Shown here in pieces: positions 43,249 through 54,403 of a stretch of 64,000 bases of DNA (position 1 is its first letter; each line of letters begins with the position of its first letter). The translations under genes were made by a program, and so were the position numbers. Origin of the DNA: Branchiostoma floridae (taxonomy: Eukaryota > Chordata > Leptocardii > Amphioxiformes > Branchiostomatidae). Below the pieces are notes generated by a model. The model saw only the letters and a list, made by a program, of their open reading frames with translations. It did no database searches and was not told the origin of the DNA. Location: NCBI RefSeq assembly GCF_000003815.2, contig NC_049982.1, forward strand, positions 31,595,806 through 31,659,805. The letters run 5' to 3'.

Positions 43249-44814
43249 GTACGTGTGTTTACCTTTAAAACGTAGTCACTGCTTGATGAAAATTCTATTA
43301 ACTTCTTTTATTTGGAAACGGACGAAAACTGATGCGCTTGCGGATGCCTTCCATGGAATCAAACCAAAATGGCCTTGAGTGCAGTGAACTTCCGTTGTCC
43401 ATACAGCCTGCGTTCAACATGGTAACAGGTGTTTTCACACAGACCAATAATGATTAATTGCATCATTGACAATTACCTCAAAAACAGACAACAGATGAAG
43501 AAGATGTCCCCAGAATGTCTGAGCCTTTGCCCCGGGCATGTCTTTTTTCTTTTTTCTTTTGCTGAGCGTTATCAAATCGATAATTCAGGAGAGAGAAGGG
43601 GAGTTTTGCTGAGTAATGTTTGCTTTTCTCTACATTGACGACGTCTAACGTTAGATCATTAATATTATCTCATTCAGGCCGTACGTTCAAGAGATCACGT
43701 AGACACATGTACAACAGACGATTAAACTGTATTTTGTAGCAAGAAAACGTTTCATAAAATGTACCGATTCTCATTTATTTTGAACTATACTAAGGCCTTT
43801 TCTAAAGGGTGGAAATCGTTGAGCTACAAAGATAAGATTTGAATGACCAAAAAGTAATTTTAACCTCCTTCGTATTACCTATAACTTTATTGAATTAGAG
43901 ACGATCTATGCTGTAAAATATGACTTAAAATATGATAGCAATCATCACCATCATCATTGTATGCACATAAACACAACAAAGGGATACTTGATAATTTTTT
44001 AACCATTTACCAGGATATTGTCGTACGTTTATATCAAATTGTTGCTTTACATACGTTTTTGTTTCTTGTCAGCCCCTTCCAAAAGAGTTGCCCGTGCAGA
44101 TGCTTAGGGGTGGCGCCCATCTCCATTTATTTAGCCCTTGGGCCACACATTTATGGAAGCCACTACAGCAGGTGCTAGTCTGCTGGTAGTGATGTGTGTT
44201 CAACTCCCACTGCACCCTTCCTTACAAAAAGGTTATGAAATGCATGTTATAACCTCCTTGGTCCGTCAAATAACGCACAATCCTAGAATCCTAACAAATT
44301 GGTGAACTTGATCTTTACAGTTGACATGCACGATTTCATATAACTTGTATGAAATATTTGCAAATGACCTATGAATGAAAGCAAAGGTATGACCTATAAA
44401 TTGGATTTTTACCGAGGACATGGGATTCTGTAACCTATGAATTTCAACATTTAAGCCACTTACCTTTTGGCCCCCCTTGCAACAGTTATTGCGTTTCTTG
44501 GAAAATGTCATTCTGGACACCAAATCGCATAAACCCCGGTCATCTACAAGGAAGATTTTATTTCTCTGAGGTACACTCTTACGCTTTCTCCATAATCCAT
44601 TTTACTTCTTCTTTCAAGTTAGTGCATAATCAAATACAACTTAGATCAATGCAACTTCTACCAAGGCCAATCTTTCAAAAGGTCAACGCTAGATCTACCC
44701 TATTTCCCATAACGAATTTAGGATAAAAACCGAGTTTGAAATGCACTTGACTTGCATATCTCTCTCGACAGTGAAGTTCGCAACGAAGGTCAAACCTTAT
44801 TCAGCACTTATCTT
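43249..44814. other. No gene seen
   Basis: AT-rich sequence. No clear exon, repeat end or RNA gene. Would be intron if the exon at 43156 is real. Confidence 0.35.
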
Positions 44815-45446
44815 TAGGCCATGTTGATTTGAGTGTATGGATGGCATCAGCGCGTGCATCAATTTTTGTCTGCATGAATGTTGTACTTTGGAAAATGTTG
44901 TATTTTCCAAAACAATACTATAAATCCTACAAAGCCTCTGTGACATAAGCAAGTACATGCTGTAGATTGCAAAATGTATCGGAAAACGTATACTGGCGTA
45001 CGATTCCAACGTTAATTTCAAGGTGTGAAAAAATATGTGAAAGAACAAAACTAAAGAATCTATCGTTCGTATAGCATATTCTGGTTTGGTTTTGGTTTTA
45101 ATTAGGATCTCCATTGAGTGACTGATACGTCACTATTCTTCCTGGAGTCCGGGTGAATGGTACTCATTTTCGCTTGAGTGAAGTGAGGAAAGTCGTGTTA
45201 AGTGCCTTTGTCCTTTCCCAAGGGCACACGATTGTCGACACGGCAGGTTTCGAACTCGGGAGTTGGGCCTGAGCCCAACGCGCTGCCGATTGCGCCAAGC
45301 GATCTCACATCTCATATTCTGTGCGTTCAATCATTTTTTTCAACCTTCCAGAACTTTTTTGGGTCAATCTTTTCTATTCGCACGCTCGCATCAGTTTTGG
45401 GGTTCCTAGAGGATGCCATCCATACGATCAAGTCAACATGGCCTTA
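44815..45446. mobile_element. MITE, 'GGCCATGTTGATTTGA' family, with a SINE inserted
   Basis: The left end 'taggccatgttgatttgagt' with 'gtatggatggcatcagcgcg' is mirrored by 'cgctcgcatcagttttgg', 'gatgccatccatacgatcaa' and 'gtcaacatggccttag' at the right. Bases about 45100-45330 are an insertion (SINE below). Without it the element is about 400 bp, the size of the copy at 59950-60355. Confidence 0.75.
45125..45312 (-). repeat. tRNA-derived SINE
   Basis: The minus strand starts with a tRNA-like head: A-box-like 'tggcgcaatcggcagcgcg' and B-box 'cgagttcgaaacctgccg' in the right order and spacing. The body contains 'cttgggaaaggac' and 'cctcacttcactcaagcg'. It resembles the SINE at 50362-50645 in its body. 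Confidence 0.7.
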
Positions 45447-45849
45447 GTCTTGACAAATGGTTGGGCGTTGCGTTAAGAAAATGACTTCAAAGAAGAGAAA
45501 AAGAAAGAACGCTCCATTCAGTGCAGTTTGCGACAGCTGTGGGGAGGGATAAAACACAACGGAGATGTGAGGAAGGACAGGGTTTTTGAAAGGATCCCAC
45601 AAAGAGATCGTTATAGGGACGGATCGTTACTGATAACAGGGGGTATGTTTGCCAGGATGCACCGGTCTCCACCAAACACAAGCTTGGGAAGTAAATTTTA
45701 TAGATGCAGACTCCAAATTTACTATTAATGATATAGGCCGAAAAAAACACGATGCCTAAATGGAAAATTCTATCAACTATCTACATAGCCTAAATTATCT
45801 AATTAGGCACCATAAACTTTGTAACAAAAATTATAGTGACAAACATGGT

Positions 45850-46075
45850 ATCACTATGAGCTAACAAGTCGTTTTGAATCACGCAAAACCTTCGAAACCA
45901 TAACTTTGTAGTTTGCTCAAACATTTGTCATGATTAATTATGTCGAGTGCCGTGTTGAAATCTAGTATGACGGCGCCACCAACTGCCTTTTGTCCTTCTC
46001 CACTATCCAATTGTCTGACAGTTGTATGAGCGCCTTGACTGTGGAGTTGGATTTCACGTGAATGCGTCTACCTTT
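45850..46075 (-). mobile_element. Decayed LINE reverse-transcriptase fragment
   Basis: The minus strand reads RRIHVKSNSTVKALIQLSDN, WIVEKDKRQLVGAVILDF (reading frame adjusted), NTALDIINHDKCLSKLQSYGF. This matches the 'DLSKAFDTVNH..LL.KL..YG' block of LINE polymerases with one or more in-frame stops downstream. The catalytic YADD block is absent. Confidence 0.7.
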
Positions 46076-46194
46076 GACACAGCTGGTGTCACAGCTGGTG
46101 CCTCGTCATGGTATGTCGGTGAAGGTCAAGGTGGTATCTCACTGCACTTGGGCACCAGTGTGGCATTACGGGCTTCGAGAGATAAAGAACGAAT

Positions 46195-47800
46195 TTTCTT
46201 ACATTTTGTGAATTTTGTTGTATTCTATGTCACACTTTTACGTATTACGCAATATTTTGATTATAACAAATCGGCGAAAATAACACAACGATGTCGCAGT
46301 GAACGAACCCCGCAGTGCCGCACCGGTGCCCCAAGTGCAGTGAGATACCACTGCACTTGTGGCCAAAACCATTTAGACATCCAGGTAATAAGATATGCCA
46401 AAAAGCAATAACTCAAGTAGCTGGATATGATTTTGGAAACGGTCAGACGCTTCAGATAGCATCCACTATCTTTCGTCAATGACACCGAGGAGATCTTGTT
46501 GAACAGCAGATTTTATACCCAGGAAAATTAGACATCCAGGTAATAAGATATGCCAAAAAGCAGTTACTCAAGCAGCTGGATATGATTTTGGAAACGGTCA
46601 GACGTTTCAGATATCATCGACAATCTTTCCCTGTGATACTAAGCTGGGCAGCTGTTTTATACCGTAACGATCATCATATGTAGATTAGGTGGAACAAAGT
46701 CCATTAGGAAATAAATTTTTTTTGTACATTTTGTGCATTTTGTTGTATTCTATGCCACACTTTTACGTATTACGCAATATTTTGATTATAACATATCGGC
46801 GAAAATAACACAACGATGTCGCAGTGAACGAACCCCGCAGTGCCGCACCGGTGCCCCAAGTGCAGTGAGATACCACTGCACTTGAGGCCAAAACCATTTA
46901 GACATCCAGGTAATAAGATATGCCAAAAAACAATTACTGAAGCAGCTGGATATGATTTGGGAAACGGTCAGACGTTTCAGATATCATCGACAATATTTCG
47001 TCTGTGATACTGAGAAGATCTTGTTGAAAAGCAGATTTTATACCCAGGAAAATTAGACATCCAGGTAATAAGATATGCCAAAAAGCAGTTACTCAAGCAG
47101 CTCGATATGATTTTGGAAACGGTCAGACGTTTCGGATAGCATCGACAATATTTCGTCTGTCATAATGAGAAGATCTTGTTGAAAAGCAGGTTTTATACCC
47201 AGAAAGGTTAGACATCCAGGTAATAAGATGTGCCAAAAAGCAGTTACTCAAGCAAATGGATATGATTTTGGAAACAGTCAGACGTTTCAGATTGCATCCA
47301 GTATCTTTCGCCAATGACACCGAGGAGATCTTGTTTAACAGCGGGTTTTATACCCAGAAAGGTTAGACATCCAGGTAATAAGATATGCCAAAAAGCAGTT
47401 ACTCAAGCAGCTGGATATGATTTTGAAAACGTCCAGACGTTTCAGATAGCATCCACTATCTTTCGCCAATGACACCAAGGAGATCTTGTTGAACAGCGGG
47501 TTTTATACTCAGTAAAATTAGACATTCAGGTAATAAGATATGCCAAAAAACAATAACTCAAGCAACTGGATATGATTTTGGAAACAGTCAGACGTTTCAG
47601 ATAGCATTCACTATCTTTCGCCAATGACACCAAGGAGATCTTGTTGAACAGCGGGTTTTATACTCAGTAAAATTAGACATTCAGGTAATAAGATATGCCA
47701 AAAAGCAGCTACTCAAGCAAATGGATTTGGGAAACGGTTAGACGTTTCAGATATCATTGACAATATTTCCCTGTGATACTAAGATGGGCAGCTGTTTTAT
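46195..47800. repeat. 155-bp tandem repeat with a duplicated flank
   Basis: Units starting 'agacatccaggtaataagat' lie at about 46376, 46531, 46904, 47058, 47211, 47364, 47518 and 47673, spaced about 154 bases. Each contains 'gccaaaaagcagttactcaa', 'ggatatgattttggaaacgg' and 'tcagacgtttcagatagcat'. A larger block (46195-46385) including 'gcagtgccgcaccggtgccc' is repeated at 46725-46910. The motif also occurs at 2456-2617, 52195-52450 and 53040-53150. Confidence 0.9.
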
Positions 47801-48708
47801 ACCGTAACTATGATCATATGTAGATTAAGTGGAACAAAGTCCATTCGGAAACAAAATTAAGGCAAGGTTGATGCATGAATAAATTAACATAACAATTGCA
47901 AAGTAGCGTAGAGAGTCATTTCTACTAAGTTTTACAGTCAACCGTACTTTCCTGTTGAGGGTGGGATTGCACATTCTCTGAAATATTGCCTCTCTGAGTC
48001 CCTGTTAGAAACAGCGGGGTTCGATTGTCACTGGTTATCAATTGAGTCAATTATAGACTTGTCATTTTATTACAGAAGCTAATGTTGTCACATACAATTT
48101 CATCCCCTGCGATCTTTCCCCCGGATACGAGATGTCTAGCAAGGTAGCAAGGGGAGGTATGAATTCACTGTGACACCGAACCTCTTGCCGACTCAAATAA
48201 AGAGTTCTTTAAAAAAAGACAAAAGATTTTTTTAAGTTTTACTTTTCAGAGAGTTTGAGACCATGGCTACAGTCCACAGGATTTTTTCTGTTTGTGTCAG
48301 TGGAAAAAAAACATCAAAGTGACCATCAAAGGAAAACTATGACAGCCAGGTGGTCCCTTTTCTGACACTGTCACCAGTCCGGCACACAAGTTTGAAACAA
48401 ACTAGAAAGGCAACATTTTCGCGAAAATATATTTTCCTGTAGCCTTGTACTATTCCATTAAGCTGACAATATAGTATTGTGTGCCGGGCAAAAATACAAA
48501 CCAGGTTTTGCTGAGGTTTCGCAAACCTGTAATTATTCATATCTATATAAAAAAAAAGCTAATATGCTGATGTAGATCTAAGCTCGGATTGGCTCACAGC
48601 AGTTCTACGCTCTGATTGGTTACTGACAGAAGAAGAAGAAATAAATCGTACACACCAGCAAAACGATATGTTTCCCCTATCGGGAAAACATAATTAACAA
48701 AAATCTTA
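47801..48708. other. No gene seen
   Basis: Unassigned. Bases 48575-48625 carry two 'tgattggtt/ggattggct' (inverted CCAAT) boxes close together. Nothing else is notable. Confidence 0.35.
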
Positions 48709-49294
48709 CGAGGGGCGTTCAAGAAGTAATCCACCTGACCCATTTCCCAAAGGAGGAGATTAATGAAACTTGGTGCAGTTATTAGTCTTTCTCTTCATAG
48801 GAATCACCCAGAGTTATGCATTTCTACCATTGTTTGATGCAGCTCTGTACACCGTTGTTGTAGGACACCCCAGGTTGGTCCTGCAACAGATGCCTCATCA
48901 ATGGCAGAAGAGGGACGACCAGGTCTGGGAGCTGTTTCCACAGACTTCCGGCCATGTTTGAATTCACAATGCCAGCGTTTTACAAGGTCATATGATGGGA
49001 AATCACCATAAGTTTCTTTTATTTCATCAAAAGTCTCATCTGGTATGCGTCCTTTCAAATACAAAAACCGGATCACTGCGCGACACCGTGTACCGTACTT
49101 CTCACTATGGTACCACTCAACTGGCTCCATTTCACACCTGGTCCATTTCACACCTGACTCAGTTCAAACACCTTTAAATCAAAAACCAAAATTAGTTCAG
49201 AGCTGTTTTTTGCAACATAACCCATAGAGATATGAATCATTACATATGCAAAATTTCATCTAGATCAGGTGGATTACTTCTTGAACGCCCCTCG
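48709..49294 (-). mobile_element. Internally deleted mariner transposon
   Basis: About 30-bp inverted ends, CGAGGGGCGTTCAAGAAGTA... at 48709 and the complement ending at 49294, are flanked by TA. At 586 bp it is less than half the usual 1.3 kb, so most of the transposase gene is gone. Confidence 0.9.
48804..49151 (-). pseudogene. Mariner transposase N-terminal HTH remnant
   Basis: The frame carries the paired helix-turn-helix DNA-binding part of mariner transposases: RAVIRFLYLKGRIPDETFDE, IKETYGDFPSYDLVKRWHCE, FKHGRKSVETAPRPGRPSSA. The D,D34D catalytic region is absent and the frame changes into unrelated residues after DEASV. It could encode a DNA-binding fragment if transcribed, but is most likely dead. 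Confidence 0.85.
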
Positions 49295-49789
49295 TAGTGT
49301 CTCTACAGCATGCACCCAAAATACTAACCTTCGGTGCCCGTTGTATTGTACGTAGCTTTGCATAGGGAGCAAAGTGCATTCTATTGTATATAACACCAGT
49401 AAACACTCCATCAATCAAAATTAATTATCTACCAGATGTACTCAAAATGTCATTTAAACATCTTCATCAATACACGAAGGCTATAAATACTTTGAATTTC
49501 CGACCGTTCAAATATGTCTCATACCTATAATTAGATAACTTATTAAATGAATGAATGAAGACTTTTATTAAGCATTTTCACCACACATGGGTAAGAACAG
49601 GTCACAGCAAAATATGTTGATGATAGTTGACAGAAATAAACGACTTACATTTAGTTATAATAAAAAGGAAGAGATGTGTTTTCGATGGGAAGTTTGCTGG
49701 AGGTAGTCGAACAAAATGAACGGACTCGAATCATGTAGCATCTCTCAGTCGTATGTATTTTGTACCGTGTATGTAAAAAGATGTGTATA
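49295..49789. other. No gene seen
   Basis: Unassigned AT-rich sequence. Confidence 0.35.
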
Positions 49790-49950
49790 TAGACTTATAA
49801 GACTCATAAGGACTTTAAACGATGTAAATTGTATCTTTGTTATATACTTTGTCTGACCCTTGCCTCTTCCCTCATGACCGCAATGAAAAGCGGCCTGCAG
49901 GCCGATTTGAGCTTTCATGAATAAACAGAGGTTCAAACAAATCAAACAAA
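49790..49950 (+). mobile_element. LINE 3' tail with GGCCTGCAGGCC hairpin, copy 3
   Basis: 'atgaccgcaatgaaaagcgg' then the perfect palindrome CGGCCTGCAGGCCG, 'atttgagctttcatgaataa' and 'aggttcaaacaaatcaaac'. Same layout as 25700-25832. Confidence 0.7.
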
Positions 49951-50361
49951 AGTCTTTATTCAAGAGACGATGTCGAAAACGGTATCAAGAAAAGCTACAG
50001 GTATCAAACTAAAGAAACGTCTATTGCTCGCCTAGGAAACCATTTGCAGGGGTCGTATTGTAGATTGTGGTGTCATACTCTAGCGGAATTGAGGGCATTG
50101 CTCAATTATTAGTTTACCCTCTAGTGGCAATTGTCTTGCCTTTCGCAAATGTCCTGTGCGTCAAGGGCATTCATTTACAAGTGGGGTCAAGCTATTTAGG
50201 GATTTATTATTAACGAAAAGCATAATGGAGAAATGGATACTGTTGAAAGGCTCACATGGCACCTGACACGGTGGATGGCATGATGACGTATTTTGTCCAT
50301 GGAATGTAGGAAGTGTGACATTAATGAGTTTGGGGTATTTTTTTTTCTAAATATATTTCCT

Positions 50362-50645
50362 TTGGACAGACGAAGACAATGTGGCACTGCACTCAAGTTA
50401 GTAACTTATACTAACAGTGCCACATACACAGTACATACAGAAGGTAAAGGTAGTCTTTTCTTTTACCTCCCCGACCGAAGTCAGGTACCCATTTTTACAC
50501 CTGGGTGGAGTGAGGAAGGTCGTGTAAAGTACATTTTTCAAGGTCACAACGTCCGGGGGACGGCGGTTATCGAACTCGGGACCTCTAGATTCCGAGCCAA
50601 ACGCTCTACCAGTTACGCCTCAAGTTTGGGGTATTTCGCCTGTAA
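50362..50645 (-). repeat. tRNA-derived SINE (longest copy)
   Basis: The minus-strand head has A-box 'taactggtagagcgtttggc' and B-box 'gagttcgataaccgc'. The body holds 'cctcactccacccaggtgta' and 'gacttcggtcgggga'. The tail matches 63008-63130 ('gcactgcactcaagttagta', 'attgccacatacacagtac'). Confidence 0.75.
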
Positions 50646-50649
50646 CTTT

Positions 50650-51489
50650 GTCGAATTCATTAGTTCCTGAGCCCATTATAATGACCGGAATTCAGATGCA
50701 TCCAAAATTACTTATTTAGTGACATTCTTGTAAAAAAAATATGTTATTTTTCACCGATACGCCAACCATTGTAAAAAAAAATGCCTAAAACGTTTATTTC
50801 AAAATTGTCGTAATATATTCAACAAATCTTCGTATCGGATCTAAATGCATAGAAACACCCGTGATATGCGATTTATGATCAACCCACATTTGATAACTTG
50901 TGATAAACTATTCTTGGTAGTTTCATTGCTTTGAGTGGCGTCACAAAATCATGTAGCATAATAATTCCTATGGAGCTGGGCATTTGACATACAGGTAGTT
51001 ATCATGCATAATGATAAGGTAGAGGGTCTAACCTTTTCAAAAGATAAGTCGCACTTTGTTCCTCTAGTATCTGTTTGGGGCCAAATTGACATTTCTGGGG
51101 ACCTGGCTTATTAGGTCCACACGCACTATGTCACCATCATTGCCAAGAAAAGAGAGAACAGACATGCATGAAAAAGCAACTGAAAGACAGAACACACTCG
51201 ATGAACATTGGCAAGAAGGGATTGTACATTATATAAAGTAAAATGATATGATATCTATGGATTCAAATTGTGAGTGAAAAATAAAAGTTTCAAACCAGGT
51301 AACCATTAGCAAAGTCGCAGTGCATGCCGTCAATGGAATAAACTAGTCAATGAGCCCTGGATTCCGTCGCAATAAATAAAGAACTCAAGAATCAAATGAA
51401 TCCTGTCATCTTAACACTAGGTCACCATTTTCCGAGGGTTAACCTGTATCCTGGTTTTCTAATCTCGACATTGGTGTTCTTTGAAACTA
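50650..51489. other. No gene seen
   Basis: AT-rich unassigned sequence. Confidence 0.35.
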
Positions 51490-52135
51490 TTCTGTAATTC
51501 TTAGATCACAAGGTGGACTCCTGCTGCCTAAAGCTAAATCTGAATATAGAAAGAAAGCTTTTTCATACTCAGGGGCGGTGCTCTGGAACTCCCTGTCGTC
51601 CCAGTTAAGATCTGCGAGGACACTGTCACAGTTTAAACGATTGTATGACCAGGACTAAAGGATTCTGATTGTATATATTTCAACTTTAGTTCCTGTCATA
51701 TCACAGTGGATCCTTTTGTTTGATTTCTGTATTATGTTTTGATGCTAAGACTGACATTTATGTTCTCTCCTGACTGTTATTTTTCATTTACAAATCAACT
51801 TTGTAACAAACACTGCCCGACCAGCGACACATTGATATGCAAATTCCACTTTTCATTACTTTGATTTTAAGTTGATCCACTGCCTGAATGTGTTATTATT
51901 GTCATTACTATTACCATTATTATGTTAAGTTATCTTGAGTTATTTGTATTGTAAATAGTTGACACCTGACGTTTAGTTATGTAAGTTTGACCTTTGATTT
52001 CAATTTTGATTCAGTTGTTGTGATTTTGTGTTATTTTATGTTGGGGTCTCCCAACCCCCAGGAGGTATTGAAAAACGCCAGTAGGCGATGTATTTTCCTG
52101 GATAAATAAATGAACTGAAACTGAACTGAATTCTT
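51490..52135 (+). mobile_element. LINE 3' end (C-terminus plus 3' UTR)
   Basis: The plus-strand frame reads GLLLPKAKSEYRKKAFSYSG, AVLWNSLSSQLRSARTLSQF, KRLYDQD and stops at about 51656-51658. This is the conserved LINE ending (compare LTAKLWNSLDESY at 33.7 kb). The 3' UTR ends with a small hairpin 'aacgccagtaggcgatg', AATAAA-like 'gataaataaatgaa' and (CTGAA)n. Confidence 0.8.
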
Positions 52136-52194
52136 CAAGACAAAAGTAAATGATAGAAGTTTGGTGTCGACCTAGTATTTAGGCCGGATGATGG

Positions 52195-52450
52195 ATTTGC
52201 CAAAACGCAGTGACTCAAGCAACTGGATTTGGTTTTGAAAACAGTCAGACGTTTCAGATAGCATCCTCTACCGTCGATGAAGGTTAGATAATCAGGTAAT
52301 TAAAACACGCCAAATAGCAATTACTCAAGCAACTGGATATGGTTTTGGAAACGGTCAGACGTTTCAGATAACATCCGTTATCTTTCGCCAGTGTCACTCC
52401 AGTTGCTTGAGTTATTGCTATTTGCAATTGGGGCATCCACTATCTTTCGT
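52195..52450. repeat. Two dispersed units of the 155-bp repeat family
   Basis: 'cgcagtgactcaagcaactg' and 'agcaattactcaagcaactg', each followed by 'ggttttggaaacggtcagac' or a close variant; a reversed piece, 'ccagttgcttgagttattgc', is at about 52400. Confidence 0.75.
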
Positions 52451-52489
52451 CAGTGACACTGAGGTAAACTGGTTAATGAAAAGCAGGTT

Positions 52490-52975
52490 TTAACCCTACC
52501 TATGAATTGATATGCAAAAGAGATGAGGACAAATTCTGGATTACACTTTTCTCACGCAGCGGCCATGATAGATCGAAAACGATCCCAAAATCACACAAAT
52601 TTTCACAATAAAAGATCAAATGATAGGTGTTATAAGTAGTGTTATGCAGCAATTTAGAGTAGGGTAGACTGGTTCCACAGATGCACAATAAAACATAACA
52701 ATGCAAATATTTGACGGACATGCAGCCATTCTCGTATTGGTCAGTTTCCTAATTGCCATGCTACCATTGGTTGAACTACTAATTATGATGGTCTTTTGTT
52801 TGCCACATTGGCCTCGGTTTCGATCTATCATGGCCGCCGCTCGACAAAGGTATATAAGAGACGACAGTGAAGACTGTGATTTTTGCTCTTTAAAAAATCT
52901 TATTTTGTTTGCTATTGGAGTATCCAAAATTTCTCTTCATCTACCTTGCATATCAATTCATAAGGTAGGGTATTA
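52490..52975. mobile_element. Palindromic element with long imperfect inverted repeats
   Basis: 'accctacctatgaattgata' with 'tgcaaaagagatga' at the left pairs with 'tcatctaccttgcatatcaa' and 'ttcataaggtagggt' at the right. Inside, 'cagcggccatgatagatcga' (about 52559) pairs with 'tcgatctatcatggccgccg' (about 52820). The whole 485-bp unit can fold into one long hairpin. The frames on either strand are mirror products of the palindrome. Confidence 0.7.
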
Positions 52976-53600
52976 TATATGAAACCTTTTCAAAATGAAC
53001 TTTAACCAGCTTTCCTCATCTTTTATCTACTATCTGATAAAAAAAATGGATGCTATCTGAAACGACTGACTGTTTCCAAAATCATGCAGTGGCTTGAGTA
53101 ACTGCTTTTGGGCGTATTTTATCACTTGGATGTCTAACCTTCATCGGCGTATTCACGGGTTTAATTCATGGCATATCTGAAAGTCACTTTCTGCCCTTTT
53201 GGAAATTATTTCCTGTACTCCACCCAGGTCTAAATGGGCCATAGCTGTGGGTGGTGAGATAAAAGGGAGTTAAAGTGGTCAAATGGCCCTACGGCATAAA
53301 AAAGCTATGAGACTCCCTTTACCATTAACCACCTTAATGATAGAAGATGGCTTAGTAGCTCTGTTACATTCCACAGGGTAGGCTTTTCGGGGCATAAAAG
53401 GCTTTCAGTTACGACCTACGCCTGCATGTTAACACCTGATTATTTTCATGGAATCAGTTTTGCCTTCAAGATATGGTGACTATTACTGTAGCTATTCCTG
53501 ATGAGGTTTGAAAGAATGACAAGAATTTGAAAGAGAGAAAGAAAAGCTGCATGATAGGTTGGTGCTGAGTTAACGGCGGGCGTTATAAACTTTGTTGGGT
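52976..53600. other. No gene seen; one reversed unit of the 155-bp family
   Basis: Bases 53040-53150 are a reversed unit ('gatgctatctgaaacgactg', 'gagtaactgcttttgggcgt', 'tggatgtctaacctt'). The rest is unassigned. Confidence 0.45.
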
Positions 53601-53604
53601 ATCA

Positions 53605-54146
53605 GGACAGCTCGGCACATGGACAGTTCGGCCCGGACATTTCGGCCCCAAGTCCAGGACACTTCGGCCCCAGGCCGAAGACACTTCGGCACAAGCTCAG
53701 GGGACACTTCGGTCCCTCTACTTCTTATGTGCGTAGACATGCTATGCAATGTACAAATTAATCGAACAGCTATATGAAACGCAACGATAAAACATATTGA
53801 GCATTAAGTCTTGAAACATAGCAAACACACTTACCTACCACAGTTACATCTGAAACAGCCAACACGCTCTCCTGTAAAATCAAGATGATTCTATACAAGT
53901 AAAATCATACGTCCGAAAATTATTCGTTATTTAGTCAACTCGGGCTACGTGTTAGATAACTATCGTGGAGTGGACCCGGGGCCGAAGTGTCCTCGGCTTG
54001 GGGCCGAAGTGTCCTCGGCTTGGGGCCGAAGTGTCCTCTGCTTGGGGCCGAAGTGTCCTCGGCTTGGGGCCGAGGTGTCCTCGGCTTGGGACCGAAATGT
54101 CCTGATTGCCAGGGGCCGAAGTGTCCATGTGTCGAAGTGTCCGACA
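53605..54146. mobile_element. Foldback-like element with 22-bp tandem units in its inverted ends
   Basis: Left arm 53605-53713: 'ggacagctcggcacatggac', 'ggacatttcggccccaagt', 'ggacacttcggccccaggcc'. Right arm 53976-54146: about six units of 'ggggccgaagtgtcctcggc' plus 'tt', ending 'gtgtccatgtgtcgaagtgt'. The arms are inverted and end in matching 'tcggcacatggac' / 'gtccatgtgtcga' words. The middle (53714-53975) is unique and includes a possible micro-exon. Confidence 0.75.
53835..53871 (-). CDS. Possible 37-nt micro-exon inside the 22-bp foldback
   Basis: The minus strand shows TTTTACAG/GAGAGCG...GTGGTAG/GTAAGTGTG: a good acceptor and a near-consensus donor 37 bases apart. One frame reads ESVLAVSDVTVVG without stop. 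The splice-site match is the only support; no neighbouring exon is seen. Confidence 0.2.
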
Positions 54147-54370
54147 TTCACTTTTTTGCACGTTTGACCAATAGCTGACGTCACGTATCCCCAGGTCACG
54201 TGTTGGAATGATCACGTGTCCGTAACTCTCGCGAGTTTACATTCTAGAGGGATGGTCTTTATTGATCCTCAAAAATGTGACAGTGGCTGTTGAAAATTTG
54301 ATCCATGTACAACTCGTTGCCGATAGACGGAACTGGAGAAAGCTTGCAGTCGCCTGCTCTGCAGCCGACC

Positions 54371-54402
<32 letters not shown>

Positions 54403-54403
54403 C
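54371..54403. repeat. (GAT)11 microsatellite
   Basis: Eleven GAT units, following 'gcagccgacc'. Confidence 0.95.

Noticed and set aside
52616-52982. Membrane-like peptides on both strands
   Set aside because: The segment is a palindromic element; the two frames are mirror products of its arms.
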